From positions 1 to 64,000 of the IMG/VR virus record IMGVR_UViG_3300009506_000019: a DNA stretch of 64,000 bases; one strand, 5' to 3'. Origin of the DNA: a virus. Positions within the stretch are counted from its first letter, which is position 1; each line of letters starts with the position of its first letter. Position numbers and translations under genes: made by a program. Positions 14,363 through 22,064 of this stretch are shown here, one piece after another. The notes below the pieces were generated by a model. That model worked only from the letters and a program-made list of their open reading frames with translations, made no database searches and was not told the DNA's origin.

Positions 14363-15243
14363 GGTACTGGCTCAGCATAGACTTCGACTACTTCGTGCGT
14401 GAAGAGTCGATTTGGGATTGGGGACACCGCGAGGCTCCTCTCTTCCGCGATTTCCTGTGGCAGCCACGAGTCCAAGGCTTCCTCCACAATGGAGTCGATC
14501 TACGCAAGGAGATGGACCCACAAGCATTCGCCAAACCCACACCAGACCAGTTTTGGAAGGCACTGGAAGAACGCGGACTCAACATCTCCAGAGCCACAAG
14601 GCTAATCGTGGCAGACTCCCACACATGGGGTGCCGTGGTCTTTGGAGCCTGGTGGCCAGGCAAGGTGCCAAAAAACCATCGTACACTCCTTAGCTTCGAT
14701 GCTCATCATGACTTGGGCTACTCACAACACAATGCCAGAGATACAGTTGAGAGCCAAAACATAGACTGTGCGTCATGGTTGTTGTGGGTTATGCATCAGT
14801 GGAAACACCTGCAAGCTCGAATCATCTATCCACCGTGGCGTGGACTGGAGGAATGGAAGTATTCGGAGCCGTCATTCAAAGGCTTCTTCTACGGTGACGT
14901 GCGTAAAAGGGTAAACGCCAGCGTATGGGATGACGATATTCCGTCCGGTGAAGTTGACCAGATCTACATTTGCCGATCAGGATCTTGGGTCCCACCCTGG
15001 CTCGACAACCAATTCATCAAGTTCGTGCGGGAGTTGGAGAGTAAGACACTCGCAGATGTCGAAGTCCCATTCATCGATGATGAACATTGCAACCCGATGG
15101 AGCCGCGAGACTTCGATTATGACGCCTTGTGTGAGCAAGCGGAAAGAACGCAAGAGGTCATGCAATCCTTTGCTGATCCAGACTCCGCAATCCGCAAGGA
15201 ATACAGAAAGTTGATGAAAATCAAGAACCAGGAGGAGATGTAA
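14359..15243 (+). CDS. arginase-fold (UPF0489-like) protein
   Basis: A 294-residue protein. SIDFDYF at 6-12, VADSH at 84-88 and LLSFDAHHDLGY at 110-121 resemble the metal-binding strand ends of the ureohydrolase (arginase) fold, as in the UPF0489 group; DAHHD corresponds to the DAHxD metal motif. The substrate is unknown; related proteins act on guanidino or amide bonds. The C-terminal 60 residues are a charged helical extension. ATGA overlap upstream, start of a zinc protein downstream. Confidence 0.55.
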   Translation: MRYWLSIDFDYFVREESIWDWGHREAPLFRDFLWQPRVQGFLHNGVDLRKEMDPQAFAKPTPDQFWKALEERGLNISRATRLIVADSHTWGAVVFGAWWPGKVPKNHRTLLSFDAHHDLGYSQHNARDTVESQNIDCASWLLWVMHQWKHLQARIIYPPWRGLEEWKYSEPSFKGFFYGDVRKRVNASVWDDDIPSGEVDQIYICRSGSWVPPWLDNQFIKFVRELESKTLADVEVPFIDDEHCNPMEPRDFDYDALCEQAERTQEVMQSFADPDSAIRKEYRKLMKIKNQEEM

Positions 15244-15644
15244 TGCCGCGTTGTCCAGACTGCAATCTCTTTGTCAGTCTCGAGGAGGCAGAGCCAGAGG
15301 TAGAGTCGCTCGAGATCGATGACAACCAAATCACAGCTCAGGTTCGCATTACCAACAACTGCGAACAATGCGGAACCGAGCTGACCGAGGCCACCCTCGA
15401 GATGGAAGAAATTCTCGACGAAGAGATCCTCTCCAAGCACGAGGGCGACAAACACGAAATCACAATCGAAGAAGAAAGCTCCGAGCGCGACCAGCGAACG
15501 GAGGGAAAGGGCCGTGGCCTACGCACTTTCTATGGTGCGAGACTTGCATATAAGGTCATGTGCTCATGCAATGACGAAAAGCCAGTTCATGAAGGCGAGC
15601 TGTATGACGACATACAGGCGTCTGGCATGGACGAGTGTTTTTAA
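15243..15644 (+). CDS. zinc-ribbon protein, very acidic
   Basis: A 133-residue protein beginning MPRCPDCN, with a second pair CEQCG near residue 40: an N-terminal zinc ribbon separated by strands. The middle is highly acidic. A third CSC motif lies near residue 107. It may be a nucleic-acid mimic or adaptor; nothing firm. Confidence 0.65.
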   Translation: MPRCPDCNLFVSLEEAEPEVESLEIDDNQITAQVRITNNCEQCGTELTEATLEMEEILDEEILSKHEGDKHEITIEEESSERDQRTEGKGRGLRTFYGARLAYKVMCSCNDEKPVHEGELYDDIQASGMDECF

Positions 15645-15662
15645 TCTCACAAGGAGGCAACC

Positions 15663-16187
15663 ATGGCAACTTGGTGTAGTGGGGTGCGAGCAGCACAACA
15701 CTTGATGGAGGGAGTAGAAGAATGCCTGCAAGGCTACGGCTACTACTTCCATGTCACGCTCTATCCATTCCGATCCAACGGTGGACGGAGCAACGGGGTA
15801 TCGGCTATTTTCGAGTACGACTACCCGAAGCAGGACAAGGAACGAAAGTTGGTTTGCATTACACTCTTCGAACACTGGAACACGGACAATCTCTGTGTGA
15901 AGGTTGATAGGTGGGTGCCGACTAACGTGCCCACAACCGAAGGGCACGACGAGCCGAATGCCGAGTTCCGCTACGACAGCATGCAGACACAGACTGTGGC
16001 ATACGCCATCCAGAGCTTTTTGCTACAGTATTTCGACCTTCCGTATCCGAAAGAATGGGATGTACCCAAGGGATTTCGAGGAACCGGCACCTTCGAAGAC
16101 GAGGGGCGCATGGATGTGGCAGACGATATCATGATGCCGACCATCGTAGACTGGTGCGATCCACCAGAGGAGAGGGAAAATGGCTGA
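15663..16187 (+). CDS. unknown protein
   Basis: A 174-residue protein; ATG 15663 follows AAGGAGGCAACC. Strand-rich with several Trp and Tyr (GYGYYFHVTLYPFRSNGGRS), then FEYDYP and a helical C-terminus. Not recognised. Confidence 0.65.
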   Translation: MATWCSGVRAAQHLMEGVEECLQGYGYYFHVTLYPFRSNGGRSNGVSAIFEYDYPKQDKERKLVCITLFEHWNTDNLCVKVDRWVPTNVPTTEGHDEPNAEFRYDSMQTQTVAYAIQSFLLQYFDLPYPKEWDVPKGFRGTGTFEDEGRMDVADDIMMPTIVDWCDPPEERENG

Positions 16188-16464
16188 ATTCATCAACGAC
16201 ACCAAGATGTGGCATCAGATGATGATGGACATGCCGTTCAAAGCACCTGGTGGTAGAACCGCCGAAGAAGCAGCTACCAAACCCGGCAACTGTGTGAAAT
16301 CCAACGAGCGCGATCCATCCAGCGGTGGCTTTCCCAAGTACCACGGTCGTCTGCTCAGCTATGGTGATGAGTGCGTGGTCCTGGGCCACAACAGCCCCGT
16401 CAGCGAGCCTTTTATTTGGAAGGGCACCAATCAGGAATACCACCAGACTTGGGTGGTTGACTAG
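16180..16464 (+). CDS. unknown small protein
   Basis: A 94-residue protein overlapping the previous gene by eight bases. Met-rich N-terminal helix (KMWHQMMMDM), Gly/Pro-rich centre, strands at the end. Last gene before promoter P6. Confidence 0.6.
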   Translation: MAEFINDTKMWHQMMMDMPFKAPGGRTAEEAATKPGNCVKSNERDPSSGGFPKYHGRLLSYGDECVVLGHNSPVSEPFIWKGTNQEYHQTWVVD

Positions 16465-16469
16465 ATCTA

Positions 16470-16485
16470 TGGCACGTGTCCTGCA
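16470..16485 (+). promoter_or_regulatory. sigma-54-like promoter P6
   Basis: TGGCACGTGTCCTGCA, GG at 16471-16472 and GC at 16483-16484. It is followed by the shared CATTCTTTTGGTG run. The start codon of the next gene is only 28 bases downstream with AGGAGG in between, leaving a very short leader. Confidence 0.75.
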
Positions 16486-16512
16486 TTCTTTTGGTGTATA
16501 GGAGGACTGTAC

Positions 16513-16956
16513 ATGCCCAAAACAAATCGAAAAGCCCTAATATGGGAAGACTTCAATAAGGAATTCTGGACTGGTTACAACGGTGACGATGGCGACGGAC
16601 CAGTCCACATTCTCTGGTTCGCAAGGAAAGGAACCTTCGAATTGGAGAACAACATCGTGGTGGAAATCGAGCTGATGACACGTGGGTACGCCGATCATTA
16701 CGTCGGCTACATGGTAAGGCTCATCCACAAGACCAAGGGCAAGCTGACCGAGCACTTCTTCAGGTTTGATGATTACCTGGAGGAAAGGGAAGACAACAGA
16801 GACGATTATCCTCTTGGCGATAACACGTGCTTTTACGTGGATAGCAGAGCCAAGTGGTACATCGCCATCCCAACCTTCGATGATATCGCCGATTTTCAAT
16901 CCAGGGTGATGACTTTCATCGGAGAATACGGGGAAGCTAAAAGCCGCGTGGCATAG
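16513..16956 (+). CDS. unknown acidic protein
   Basis: A 147-residue protein, first and only gene between promoters P6 and P7. Acidic, aromatic-rich, mostly strands (VHILWFARKGTFELENNIVV). A short beta-sandwich is plausible. Not recognised. Its last codons overlap promoter P7. Confidence 0.65.
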   Translation: MPKTNRKALIWEDFNKEFWTGYNGDDGDGPVHILWFARKGTFELENNIVVEIELMTRGYADHYVGYMVRLIHKTKGKLTEHFFRFDDYLEEREDNRDDYPLGDNTCFYVDSRAKWYIAIPTFDDIADFQSRVMTFIGEYGEAKSRVA

Positions 16957-16964
16957 CGCGTGCA
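16949..16964 (+). promoter_or_regulatory. sigma-54-like promoter P7
   Basis: TGGCATAGCGCGTGCA, GG at 16950-16951 and GC at 16962-16963. The -24 half lies over the stop codon of the gene before. The start of the next gene is 30 bases downstream. Confidence 0.65.
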
Positions 16965-16993
16965 TTCTATTATCTCACAGGAGGAGAGCAATC

Positions 16994-17578
16994 ATGGCGA
17001 AGAAGAACACACTCACCAAGGCCAACGGGAAGACCAAGAACGAGGTCGAGAAATTCCCTGTCACTGGTTTCGAAAAGACCGTCCCACAGCTGCGGAAAAT
17101 CGACTCCGACATCGCTGAGCTTCTGAAGCAACGCGACGAGCTGAGGGAGAAGATCCTCGACAACGTGCGGAAAAGCCGCAAGCATTGGGAAAAGAAAGGT
17201 AAGTTCTACAAGACGTTTGTGATCCAGAGCGCCGATGGCGTGGACGCGATTGTTCTGTTCAAGAACGCCTTCTCCAAGGTCGATGCAGAGCAAGAACCGG
17301 AAATGCGGGAGAAGCTCACCGACGCCATCTTCGACCAGCTGTACGAAGTCGTGACGGTGCAGGCGCTCAAAAGCAAGCCCGATTGGGCAGAGCTGAAGAA
17401 GCTCCTGGGCAAACGCGCCGATGAATTCATCAAAGAGAGCAAGCACATCTCTCATCGCAGCGAATTCATGGAGACCCGTGCTGATCTCCGCAACCAGGTG
17501 TCCACCGAGATCAACAAGGTCCTGGACGAGTACACCGAATCCGTGCAAGCGACACCAGATCTCAGGCTCAAGGGATGA
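16994..17578 (+). CDS. unknown helical protein, 194 aa
   Basis: ATG 16994 follows AGGAGGAGAGCAATC. Lys- and Glu-rich with a basic N-terminus, a coiled-coil-like segment at about 30-60 (LRKIDSDIAELLKQRDELRE) and further amphipathic helices. No family recognised. It has its own promoter (P7), so it is probably made in quantity. Confidence 0.7.
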   Translation: MAKKNTLTKANGKTKNEVEKFPVTGFEKTVPQLRKIDSDIAELLKQRDELREKILDNVRKSRKHWEKKGKFYKTFVIQSADGVDAIVLFKNAFSKVDAEQEPEMREKLTDAIFDQLYEVVTVQALKSKPDWAELKKLLGKRADEFIKESKHISHRSEFMETRADLRNQVSTEINKVLDEYTESVQATPDLRLKG

Positions 17579-17850
17579 GTGAACCAACCTTCATGCAACA
17601 GCGCATTCACATGCGCCATACCTTCAAGGATGTGATGGAAAGCCTACAGATCCTTGATAGGCATAGCAAAGGTCTGGTTTCGTTGGACCCGGATGAGGTT
17701 GAGCATCATGCTCTCACCGTGGATTTTGCCATGGAGGAAATCAACGAAATCATAGAAGTACAAATGCGCACATTAGTGCCAGATTCACCGGAGCAAAACG
17801 ATGAGAGTGGCGAGATCCACCCTGGAACAGAAGATCCAAAAGCTCACTGA
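17575..17850 (+). CDS. unknown small helical protein
   Basis: A 91-residue protein in an ATGA overlap with the gene before. Met- and His-rich N-terminal helices, acidic tail. Its 3' end overlaps the next gene by 50 bases in another frame. Not recognised. Confidence 0.6.
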   Translation: MSEPTFMQQRIHMRHTFKDVMESLQILDRHSKGLVSLDPDEVEHHALTVDFAMEEINEIIEVQMRTLVPDSPEQNDESGEIHPGTEDPKAH

Positions 17851-18190
17851 AGCAACGGGCAAGGACTTCTTCTTCGATTGGGGAAGCGGCAGATGTCCAC
17901 GCCTTTGTATGGCAGTGAATGGCGACCGCATGTGTTCCCGCTACATCACACCACGCCTAACTGGCGGGAAAATGTTACAGTGGCTGGAATCCTTCGAGGC
18001 AGGACTAGCACACAGTGGCGCAAACAAAATGCGTGACGCTCTCAACAGTGCACCTCCACCACCATCCATCACGGACCAGTCACCACGCACAGCAGAGCTA
18101 TTGCTGCAGTGGATGGCTGAATACAGGGATTGGTACGACAAGCGAGGTGAAGCGCTGTCTTTCCGGTCTCACAATGAGGTCACTCTTTAG
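17801..18190 (+). CDS. unknown protein
   Basis: A 129-residue protein; ATG 17801 follows GGAGCAAAACG. It has a basic helix at the N-terminus, a CPRLC pair near residue 32, and helical C-terminal half with a Pro-rich turn. Last + strand gene of the left arm; its end overlaps the convergent - strand gene by 11 bases. Confidence 0.6.
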   Translation: MRVARSTLEQKIQKLTEATGKDFFFDWGSGRCPRLCMAVNGDRMCSRYITPRLTGGKMLQWLESFEAGLAHSGANKMRDALNSAPPPPSITDQSPRTAELLLQWMAEYRDWYDKRGEALSFRSHNEVTL

Positions 18191-18683
18191 GCTGAATGTA
18201 AACCTCACCAGTTGACTGCACATGTTGCATTATGCTGTCAAAAGAGGGAGGTTTAGCAGCTTTCTTCGGTTTCTTGTCAAACTCTTTTTCTTCGCCAGAG
18301 TCTGACTCGTCGAGTGGTGCGGGGACAGCCAGCGCAGCTGGTACTCTCCCACCACTTCGACGCACTCCTCTCAAATACCCCTTCAATTCAGCTATCTCCA
18401 GCTTCAGAGCAATTACTTCATCAGAATAAGATTTGATGTTACCGCTCATCTCTTCCACGGTAGAAGCCAGATTCTCATAAGAACTTCGCTGAACCAGTGC
18501 CGCAGTGCTTCTTTCTCTATAATCCAGATAGGTATTTACCAAAACACCAGGAACAGCAGTTAATGCAGCAATAAGAGCTGCTACTCCCGCCCAATTGATT
18601 GGCTTCTTCTTTGGCTCTTCACACTCATCACAATCTTCGTCAGAATCATGAGTGTGAACATGAGTTGTGCGATGTGGGGTCAT
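18180..18683 (-). CDS. single-pass membrane protein with coiled coil
   Basis: A 167-residue protein. The N-terminus has a His-rich stretch and CDEC; one membrane segment lies at about 30-51 (WAGVAALIAALTAVPGVLVN), followed by a coiled-coil-like region to about residue 105 and a charged Lys/Pro tail. The N-in membrane segment plus periplasmic coiled coil recalls an inner-membrane spanin, but no lysis gene is beside it, so this is only a possibility. Last gene of a four-gene - strand island. Confidence 0.6.
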   Translation of the reverse strand: MTPHRTTHVHTHDSDEDCDECEEPKKKPINWAGVAALIAALTAVPGVLVNTYLDYRERSTAALVQRSSYENLASTVEEMSGNIKSYSDEVIALKLEIAELKGYLRGVRRSGGRVPAALAVPAPLDESDSGEEKEFDKKPKKAAKPPSFDSIMQHVQSTGEVYIQPKE

Positions 18684-19081
18684 GGTCCGAATTTCTTGGT
18701 CCTAGCAGACAGATTTACAATAACAGCCTGCCTACGCATGTTTTGTTGACGAATTAGCGCCATCTCGAGCTGCTCAACTGTAAGCTGAGTATGTCTTACT
18801 AGGTACTCACCCAGCATTTCCCCTTTCGACATCTTGAATTCTTTTACCATTCTCTCCAAATCGTTATAGTTAATAAAACCCATTTGAATTAGAATATTAC
18901 CAATACTGGATGGATCATCCTCTGGACGCACACCATTAACTCCTGGAGTTAATGACTGTCGCTGCTCAAGTTCCACAGACAGTTGCTCAGCTGCTGATAT
19001 GAATTCCTTACTCATGGTTGTGATTTTATCTAGCATCATCTTGATGGAATTAGTCTGGTCCAACTCACACTTAGGGTTAGC
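18680..19081 (-). CDS. GspE-N/MshEN-like domain protein
   Basis: A 133-residue protein. I start at the internal ATG (19081), which overlaps the upstream stop and has GGGGAAG before it. The C-terminal half (IGNILIQMGFINYNDLERMV, then MLGEYLVRHTQLTVEQLEMA) has the double 'G..L...G.I....L' repeat typical of the N-terminal domain of type II secretion/pilus ATPases (MshEN), which in some cases binds cyclic di-GMP. There is no ATPase. Whether it binds a nucleotide is unknown. Confidence 0.55.
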   Translation of the reverse strand, partial: ANPKCELDQTNSIKMMLDKITTMSKEFISAAEQLSVELEQRQSLTPGVNGVRPEDDPSSIGNILIQMGFINYNDLERMVKEFKMSKGEMLGEYLVRHTQLTVEQLEMALIRQQNMRRQAVIVNLSARTKKFGP

Positions 19082-19514
19082 CATTTTCTTCCCCATCATC
19101 TTCGACATCAACAACTTGTAACTTGCTTCGCATCTCTTCCATCATATTTTTTATACTAGCAATCGATCTGTAAGCGTCAATAGTTCGCCTACGATCACGT
19201 CTATCCGTCAGGTTCTGAGCCATCAGGATAAGAGGAGATGCAAAAGCTGCTTGAAAGGACAAAACTAGATTAAGCAGGATAAATGGGTATGGATCCCATC
19301 CGGTCACCAGCATTACTGCATTAGCTGCTACCCAGAACGACAGGATAACAGACTGAAGGATAATAAATCTCCAACTACCAATAAACCCAACTACTTTGGT
19401 AGCCACCTTCTCACCAACAGTAGCATCGAGACCATCACCGTAACGAAGATTCTCAATCTCCTCCAGGATGTTCTTTTGTGTCTCAATGATGGTTTTCAGA
19501 TCGGAGTTCGTCAT
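19077..19514 (-). CDS. DUF1003 membrane protein
   Basis: A 145-residue protein from ATG 19514. It matches DUF1003 well: GSWRFIILQ at 46-54, WVAANAVML, WDPYPFILLNLVLSFQAA at 73-90, SPLILMAQNLTDRRDRRR at 93-110. Two membrane segments lie at about 48-70 and 77-99. Bacterial members are inner-membrane proteins of unknown function. The N-terminal 40 residues are helical and acidic. A hairpin at 19570-19586 separates it from the large gene upstream. Confidence 0.75.
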   Translation of the reverse strand: MTNSDLKTIIETQKNILEEIENLRYGDGLDATVGEKVATKVVGFIGSWRFIILQSVILSFWVAANAVMLVTGWDPYPFILLNLVLSFQAAFASPLILMAQNLTDRRDRRRTIDAYRSIASIKNMMEEMRSKLQVVDVEDDGEENG

Positions 19515-19569
19515 TGCACTTCCATTAACTCTATGCGCAGTTGCTGATAGTAGTTGAGAACACCGACCT

Positions 19570-19586
19570 CCTAACGTCAAGTTAGG
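19570..19586 (-). terminator. small stem-loop between - strand genes
   Basis: CCTAAC (19570-19575) and GTTAGG (19581-19586) form a 6-bp stem with a 5-base loop in the gap between the 603-aa gene and the DUF1003 gene. On the - strand the right arm reads into AGGAGG, so it could also hide a ribosome-binding site. No U-run; weak evidence. Confidence 0.35.
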
Positions 19587-19627
19587 CAGCGATGCCACTA
19601 CTGACAAACACGCTACCATCTCTTATT

Positions 19628-21439
19628 TTACAGGTCAGTCATCGACACCACAATGCGCCCTGCCTTGCTGGCCTGTACACCTAATTCCAGATCAGAAGGA
19701 GTCTCGAGTGAAAGCTCTTCTTCGCGCTCTCCCTCTTCTTCCCCTTCCATTCTTTCCTTTTCTTCTTCGATGTTATGCAGGAATACTTCTACAGCGTCAA
19801 CTGCCAGAACATCAGCATTGGGGGCTTCCGGGTCGATGTTTTGGATGGTATAGTCAAGCTCGTCCACATTTTGCTCGTACATACGTACAACTTCTTTGAG
19901 CTTGGCCAATTCGTCTGTATCCTTGGCTCCCATCTTTGGCTTGGGTGGAAGCTTGGTGCCCTTTGGTAGTCCGGCACGTTCTAGCTCCCTCTGCTTACGT
20001 CTTTCCTTTCTGGACTGAGCCAACTCTTCCTTCGTCTTTTTCGGCTTAGGTGCCTTTTTCGATTTAGGGCTAGCTTGAGCAACACGAACACCGACAGACT
20101 TCCAGTATTCGTTCCACTCCCTCATACCTTCAGCCATGTCGTCAACAACAACCATGGCTTGTCTAATCATAACCGCAACATGCTCAGTCATGGGCTGAAC
20201 TTCATAGTTACCCAATGACTCTTCAAATCGACGCAGGCCAGCCTCATCCCACAACCCAAGACGTTCCAGTTTCTCCATACGAACATCATACTTGTCACCA
20301 CTCTTGGTAACCAAGTATGTACGCTTCATGTCTGAACTATAAACCGATACAGTACCGTAATGTTCGAGTGCCTGACCAAGTTTACCTGGTAGACCAGGCT
20401 CATAGGTCGGCATGCCAGGCTCTGCTGGCGCTGCTGGCGTTGGTTGTGTGGTTATAGTTTGAGTTGGCGTGTCGGTCTGTGCAGCTTTGGCAATGTGCCG
20501 CTCATCGTCAGCAGAACCAGACGCTACACCACCAATACCACCAGTTTGAGATCCGGTTGGGCCGACGTAATCGGATTTCGGCTTATCAGAGATTTCTGGC
20601 TCAAAGACATCACCAGCCTCTTTGTCCCCGCCACCTTCTCTCATTTCTTGTTCTACGAATTCTTCTACACCCTCCAACCCCTGTGGTGTATGATCGGTGT
20701 CTTCGTCTTCTTCTTGTTCGATGAATTCCTCTAGTGTGGGACCAGCAGCGCCCTTGTCACCTTCAACCCCGTGCTCTTCGTGTTCCTCATGTTCTTCTTC
20801 GAGAAACTCAGTCATACCAGGTGGAGTTGAAGTCTTTCCACCACCATCAAGTCCCACATCCAATGAGCCTGGTGTGAGGACTAGCACCGTGCCAGTCGCC
20901 ACCTTGCCGTGGACTGGTAGCCGCACCTTGCAACCAACCTTCAACTCCACACCAAAACGGTCTGTGACGGCTACGGAGCTTTCTTTCTTGATAGGCTCAG
21001 GGTCATACCCGAGCACATGATCTTCACCATGCTTGCGGGTCAGAACAAAGCCACCCTCACCAGGCACCATCTCCCACAGATGGTGACCCTCACGGAAAAA
21101 GCCAGTGCCAATTCTTTCAAACTGGCTTGGTATATCAGTAAGACTTGCCACGACAATGCGCTTGGTGGTATTATCGTCATTGCTTACTTTTTGTGCAATC
21201 TTTTTGATTGAGGCGGTCTTCTGATGCTTGGATGCACGCTTTTCTCCGGCACGGCTTACGCCGTCCTTAATACGACGAATGGAATTATCGTCAAGCGTGC
21301 TGGTACCTTGCTGACTGACCCTATTGGCATTCATACGATGCATTTCGATACTCCCAATCTCCGGAGTCTGCGTTCTACTGCTACCGAATAGTCCATTAAG
21401 CATGAATATTGGTAACATTCTGTTCAACCCAATCTCCAT
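19628..21439 (-). CDS. 603-aa low-complexity protein, unknown
   Basis: The largest unknown protein of the window. Order of parts: polar N-terminus; a compact segment with FFREGHHLWEMVPGEGGFVL near 113; a KVGCKVRLPVHGKVATGTV beta segment near 168, like a small SH3-type barrel; a long acidic Glu/Gly/Pro-rich stretch (about 205-330); a folded part around 350-450; a Lys/Pro linker; and a coiled-coil acidic C-terminus. It may be a scaffold or virion-associated protein, but nothing proves it. Start at 21439 with GAGG upstream; divergent from promoter P8. Confidence 0.65.
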   Translation of the reverse strand: MEIGLNRMLPIFMLNGLFGSSRTQTPEIGSIEMHRMNANRVSQQGTSTLDDNSIRRIKDGVSRAGEKRASKHQKTASIKKIAQKVSNDDNTTKRIVVASLTDIPSQFERIGTGFFREGHHLWEMVPGEGGFVLTRKHGEDHVLGYDPEPIKKESSVAVTDRFGVELKVGCKVRLPVHGKVATGTVLVLTPGSLDVGLDGGGKTSTPPGMTEFLEEEHEEHEEHGVEGDKGAAGPTLEEFIEQEEDEDTDHTPQGLEGVEEFVEQEMREGGGDKEAGDVFEPEISDKPKSDYVGPTGSQTGGIGGVASGSADDERHIAKAAQTDTPTQTITTQPTPAAPAEPGMPTYEPGLPGKLGQALEHYGTVSVYSSDMKRTYLVTKSGDKYDVRMEKLERLGLWDEAGLRRFEESLGNYEVQPMTEHVAVMIRQAMVVVDDMAEGMREWNEYWKSVGVRVAQASPKSKKAPKPKKTKEELAQSRKERRKQRELERAGLPKGTKLPPKPKMGAKDTDELAKLKEVVRMYEQNVDELDYTIQNIDPEAPNADVLAVDAVEVFLHNIEEEKERMEGEEEGEREEELSLETPSDLELGVQASKAGRIVVSMTDL

Positions 21440-21441
21440 AC

Positions 21442-21457
21442 TGGCACACCTCGTGCA
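21442..21457 (+). promoter_or_regulatory. sigma-54-like promoter P8
   Basis: TGGCACACCTCGTGCA, GG at 21443-21444 and GC at 21455-21456. It lies 3 bases from the start codon of the divergent - strand gene and 124 bases before the + strand gene at 21581, giving the longest leader of the set. That leader (about 21470-21580) holds no other clear feature. Confidence 0.65.
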
Positions 21458-21580
21458 TCGCTAATAGGGTATGAAGATGGTAGGGATACCTACACCATAG
21501 GACCTTTTGTGCACTACAGAGTGAACAAATTATCAATCCGTTCCACCATAAGGCTATAACCAAGTGAAAGGAGCTGTACC

Positions 21581-21937
21581 ATGGGTGGTAAGAAAAAGTC
21601 CAAACTTCGTGTTGTGAAGGGTGGCAAGAACGACAAGAAGGCCGCGCCGAAGAAGAAGTTCGACGAGGAAGCCTTCTACAAGAAGTACAAGCATGTCGTT
21701 CCTGGGTCCGTCAAGGAGGCAAAGCCTGGCTCTGTTGTGGACGGCTGCAAGGTCGCACATGGTCGCATCTGCAAGATCAAGTGCAAAGAGACCGGCAAGC
21801 TCCGCACCATCAACGTGCAGGATGCCTTTCAAACCTTCTTCACCGCCGAGGTGCAGAAGCGCAAGCAACTCGAGCGTGCAGCCGAGCGCCGCAAGAAGAG
21901 CGGCAAGAAGGCACGTCGCAAGAGCAAAGCAGGCTGA
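21581..21937 (+). CDS. basic protein, paralogue of 10925-11464
   Basis: A 118-residue, extremely Lys/Arg-rich protein. After a basic leader, residues 30-85 (FYKKYKHVVPGSVKEAKPGS, CKVAHGRICKIKCKETG, INVQDAF) align with the C-terminal domain of the protein at 10925, including the two Cys-containing strands and the QDAF motif; the rest is a basic Ala/Lys/Arg tail. It lacks the IF2-N-like part. Like its paralogue it stands alone between a sigma-54-like promoter and a strong terminator, suggesting high expression. Nucleic-acid binding inferred from charge. Confidence 0.75.
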   Translation: MGGKKKSKLRVVKGGKNDKKAAPKKKFDEEAFYKKYKHVVPGSVKEAKPGSVVDGCKVAHGRICKIKCKETGKLRTINVQDAFQTFFTAEVQKRKQLERAAERRKKSGKKARRKSKAG

Positions 21938-21946
21938 CCCAGCTGA

Positions 21947-21981
21947 TGGCAGCCTAGTGGAATCAAGCCGCTGGGCTGCCA
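21947..21981 (+). terminator. strong stem-loop terminator
   Basis: A 14-bp stem: TGGCAGCCTAGTGG (21947-21960) with CCGCTGGGCTGCCA (21968-21981), two G-U pairs, 7-base loop. It starts nine bases after the stop of the gene at 21581 and is followed by a pyrimidine-rich stretch. Same arrangement as the terminator after the paralogue at 10925. Confidence 0.7.
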
Positions 21982-22004
21982 GCTACCCTCCTGTAAATAG
22001 CATA

Positions 22005-22020
22005 TGGCACGTGCCCTGCA
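22005..22020 (+). promoter_or_regulatory. sigma-54-like promoter P9
   Basis: TGGCACGTGCCCTGCA, GG at 22006-22007 and GC at 22018-22019. With flanks it is nearly identical to P11 over about 26 bases (ending TTTTATGATCGT). The next start is 45 bases downstream. Confidence 0.75.
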
Positions 22021-22064
22021 TTTTATGATCGTGCGGAAGCTATCACCACACAGGAGGCTCTATC

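Noticed and set aside
16970-17587. 205-aa - strand frame opposite 16994-17578
   Set aside because: Shadow frame; the + strand gene has promoter P7 and AGGAGGAGAG upstream.
19540-19580. Mini-ORF of ten codons after AGGAGG upstream of the DUF1003 gene as a leader peptide
   Set aside because: The start lies too close to the AGGAGG and there is no further support.
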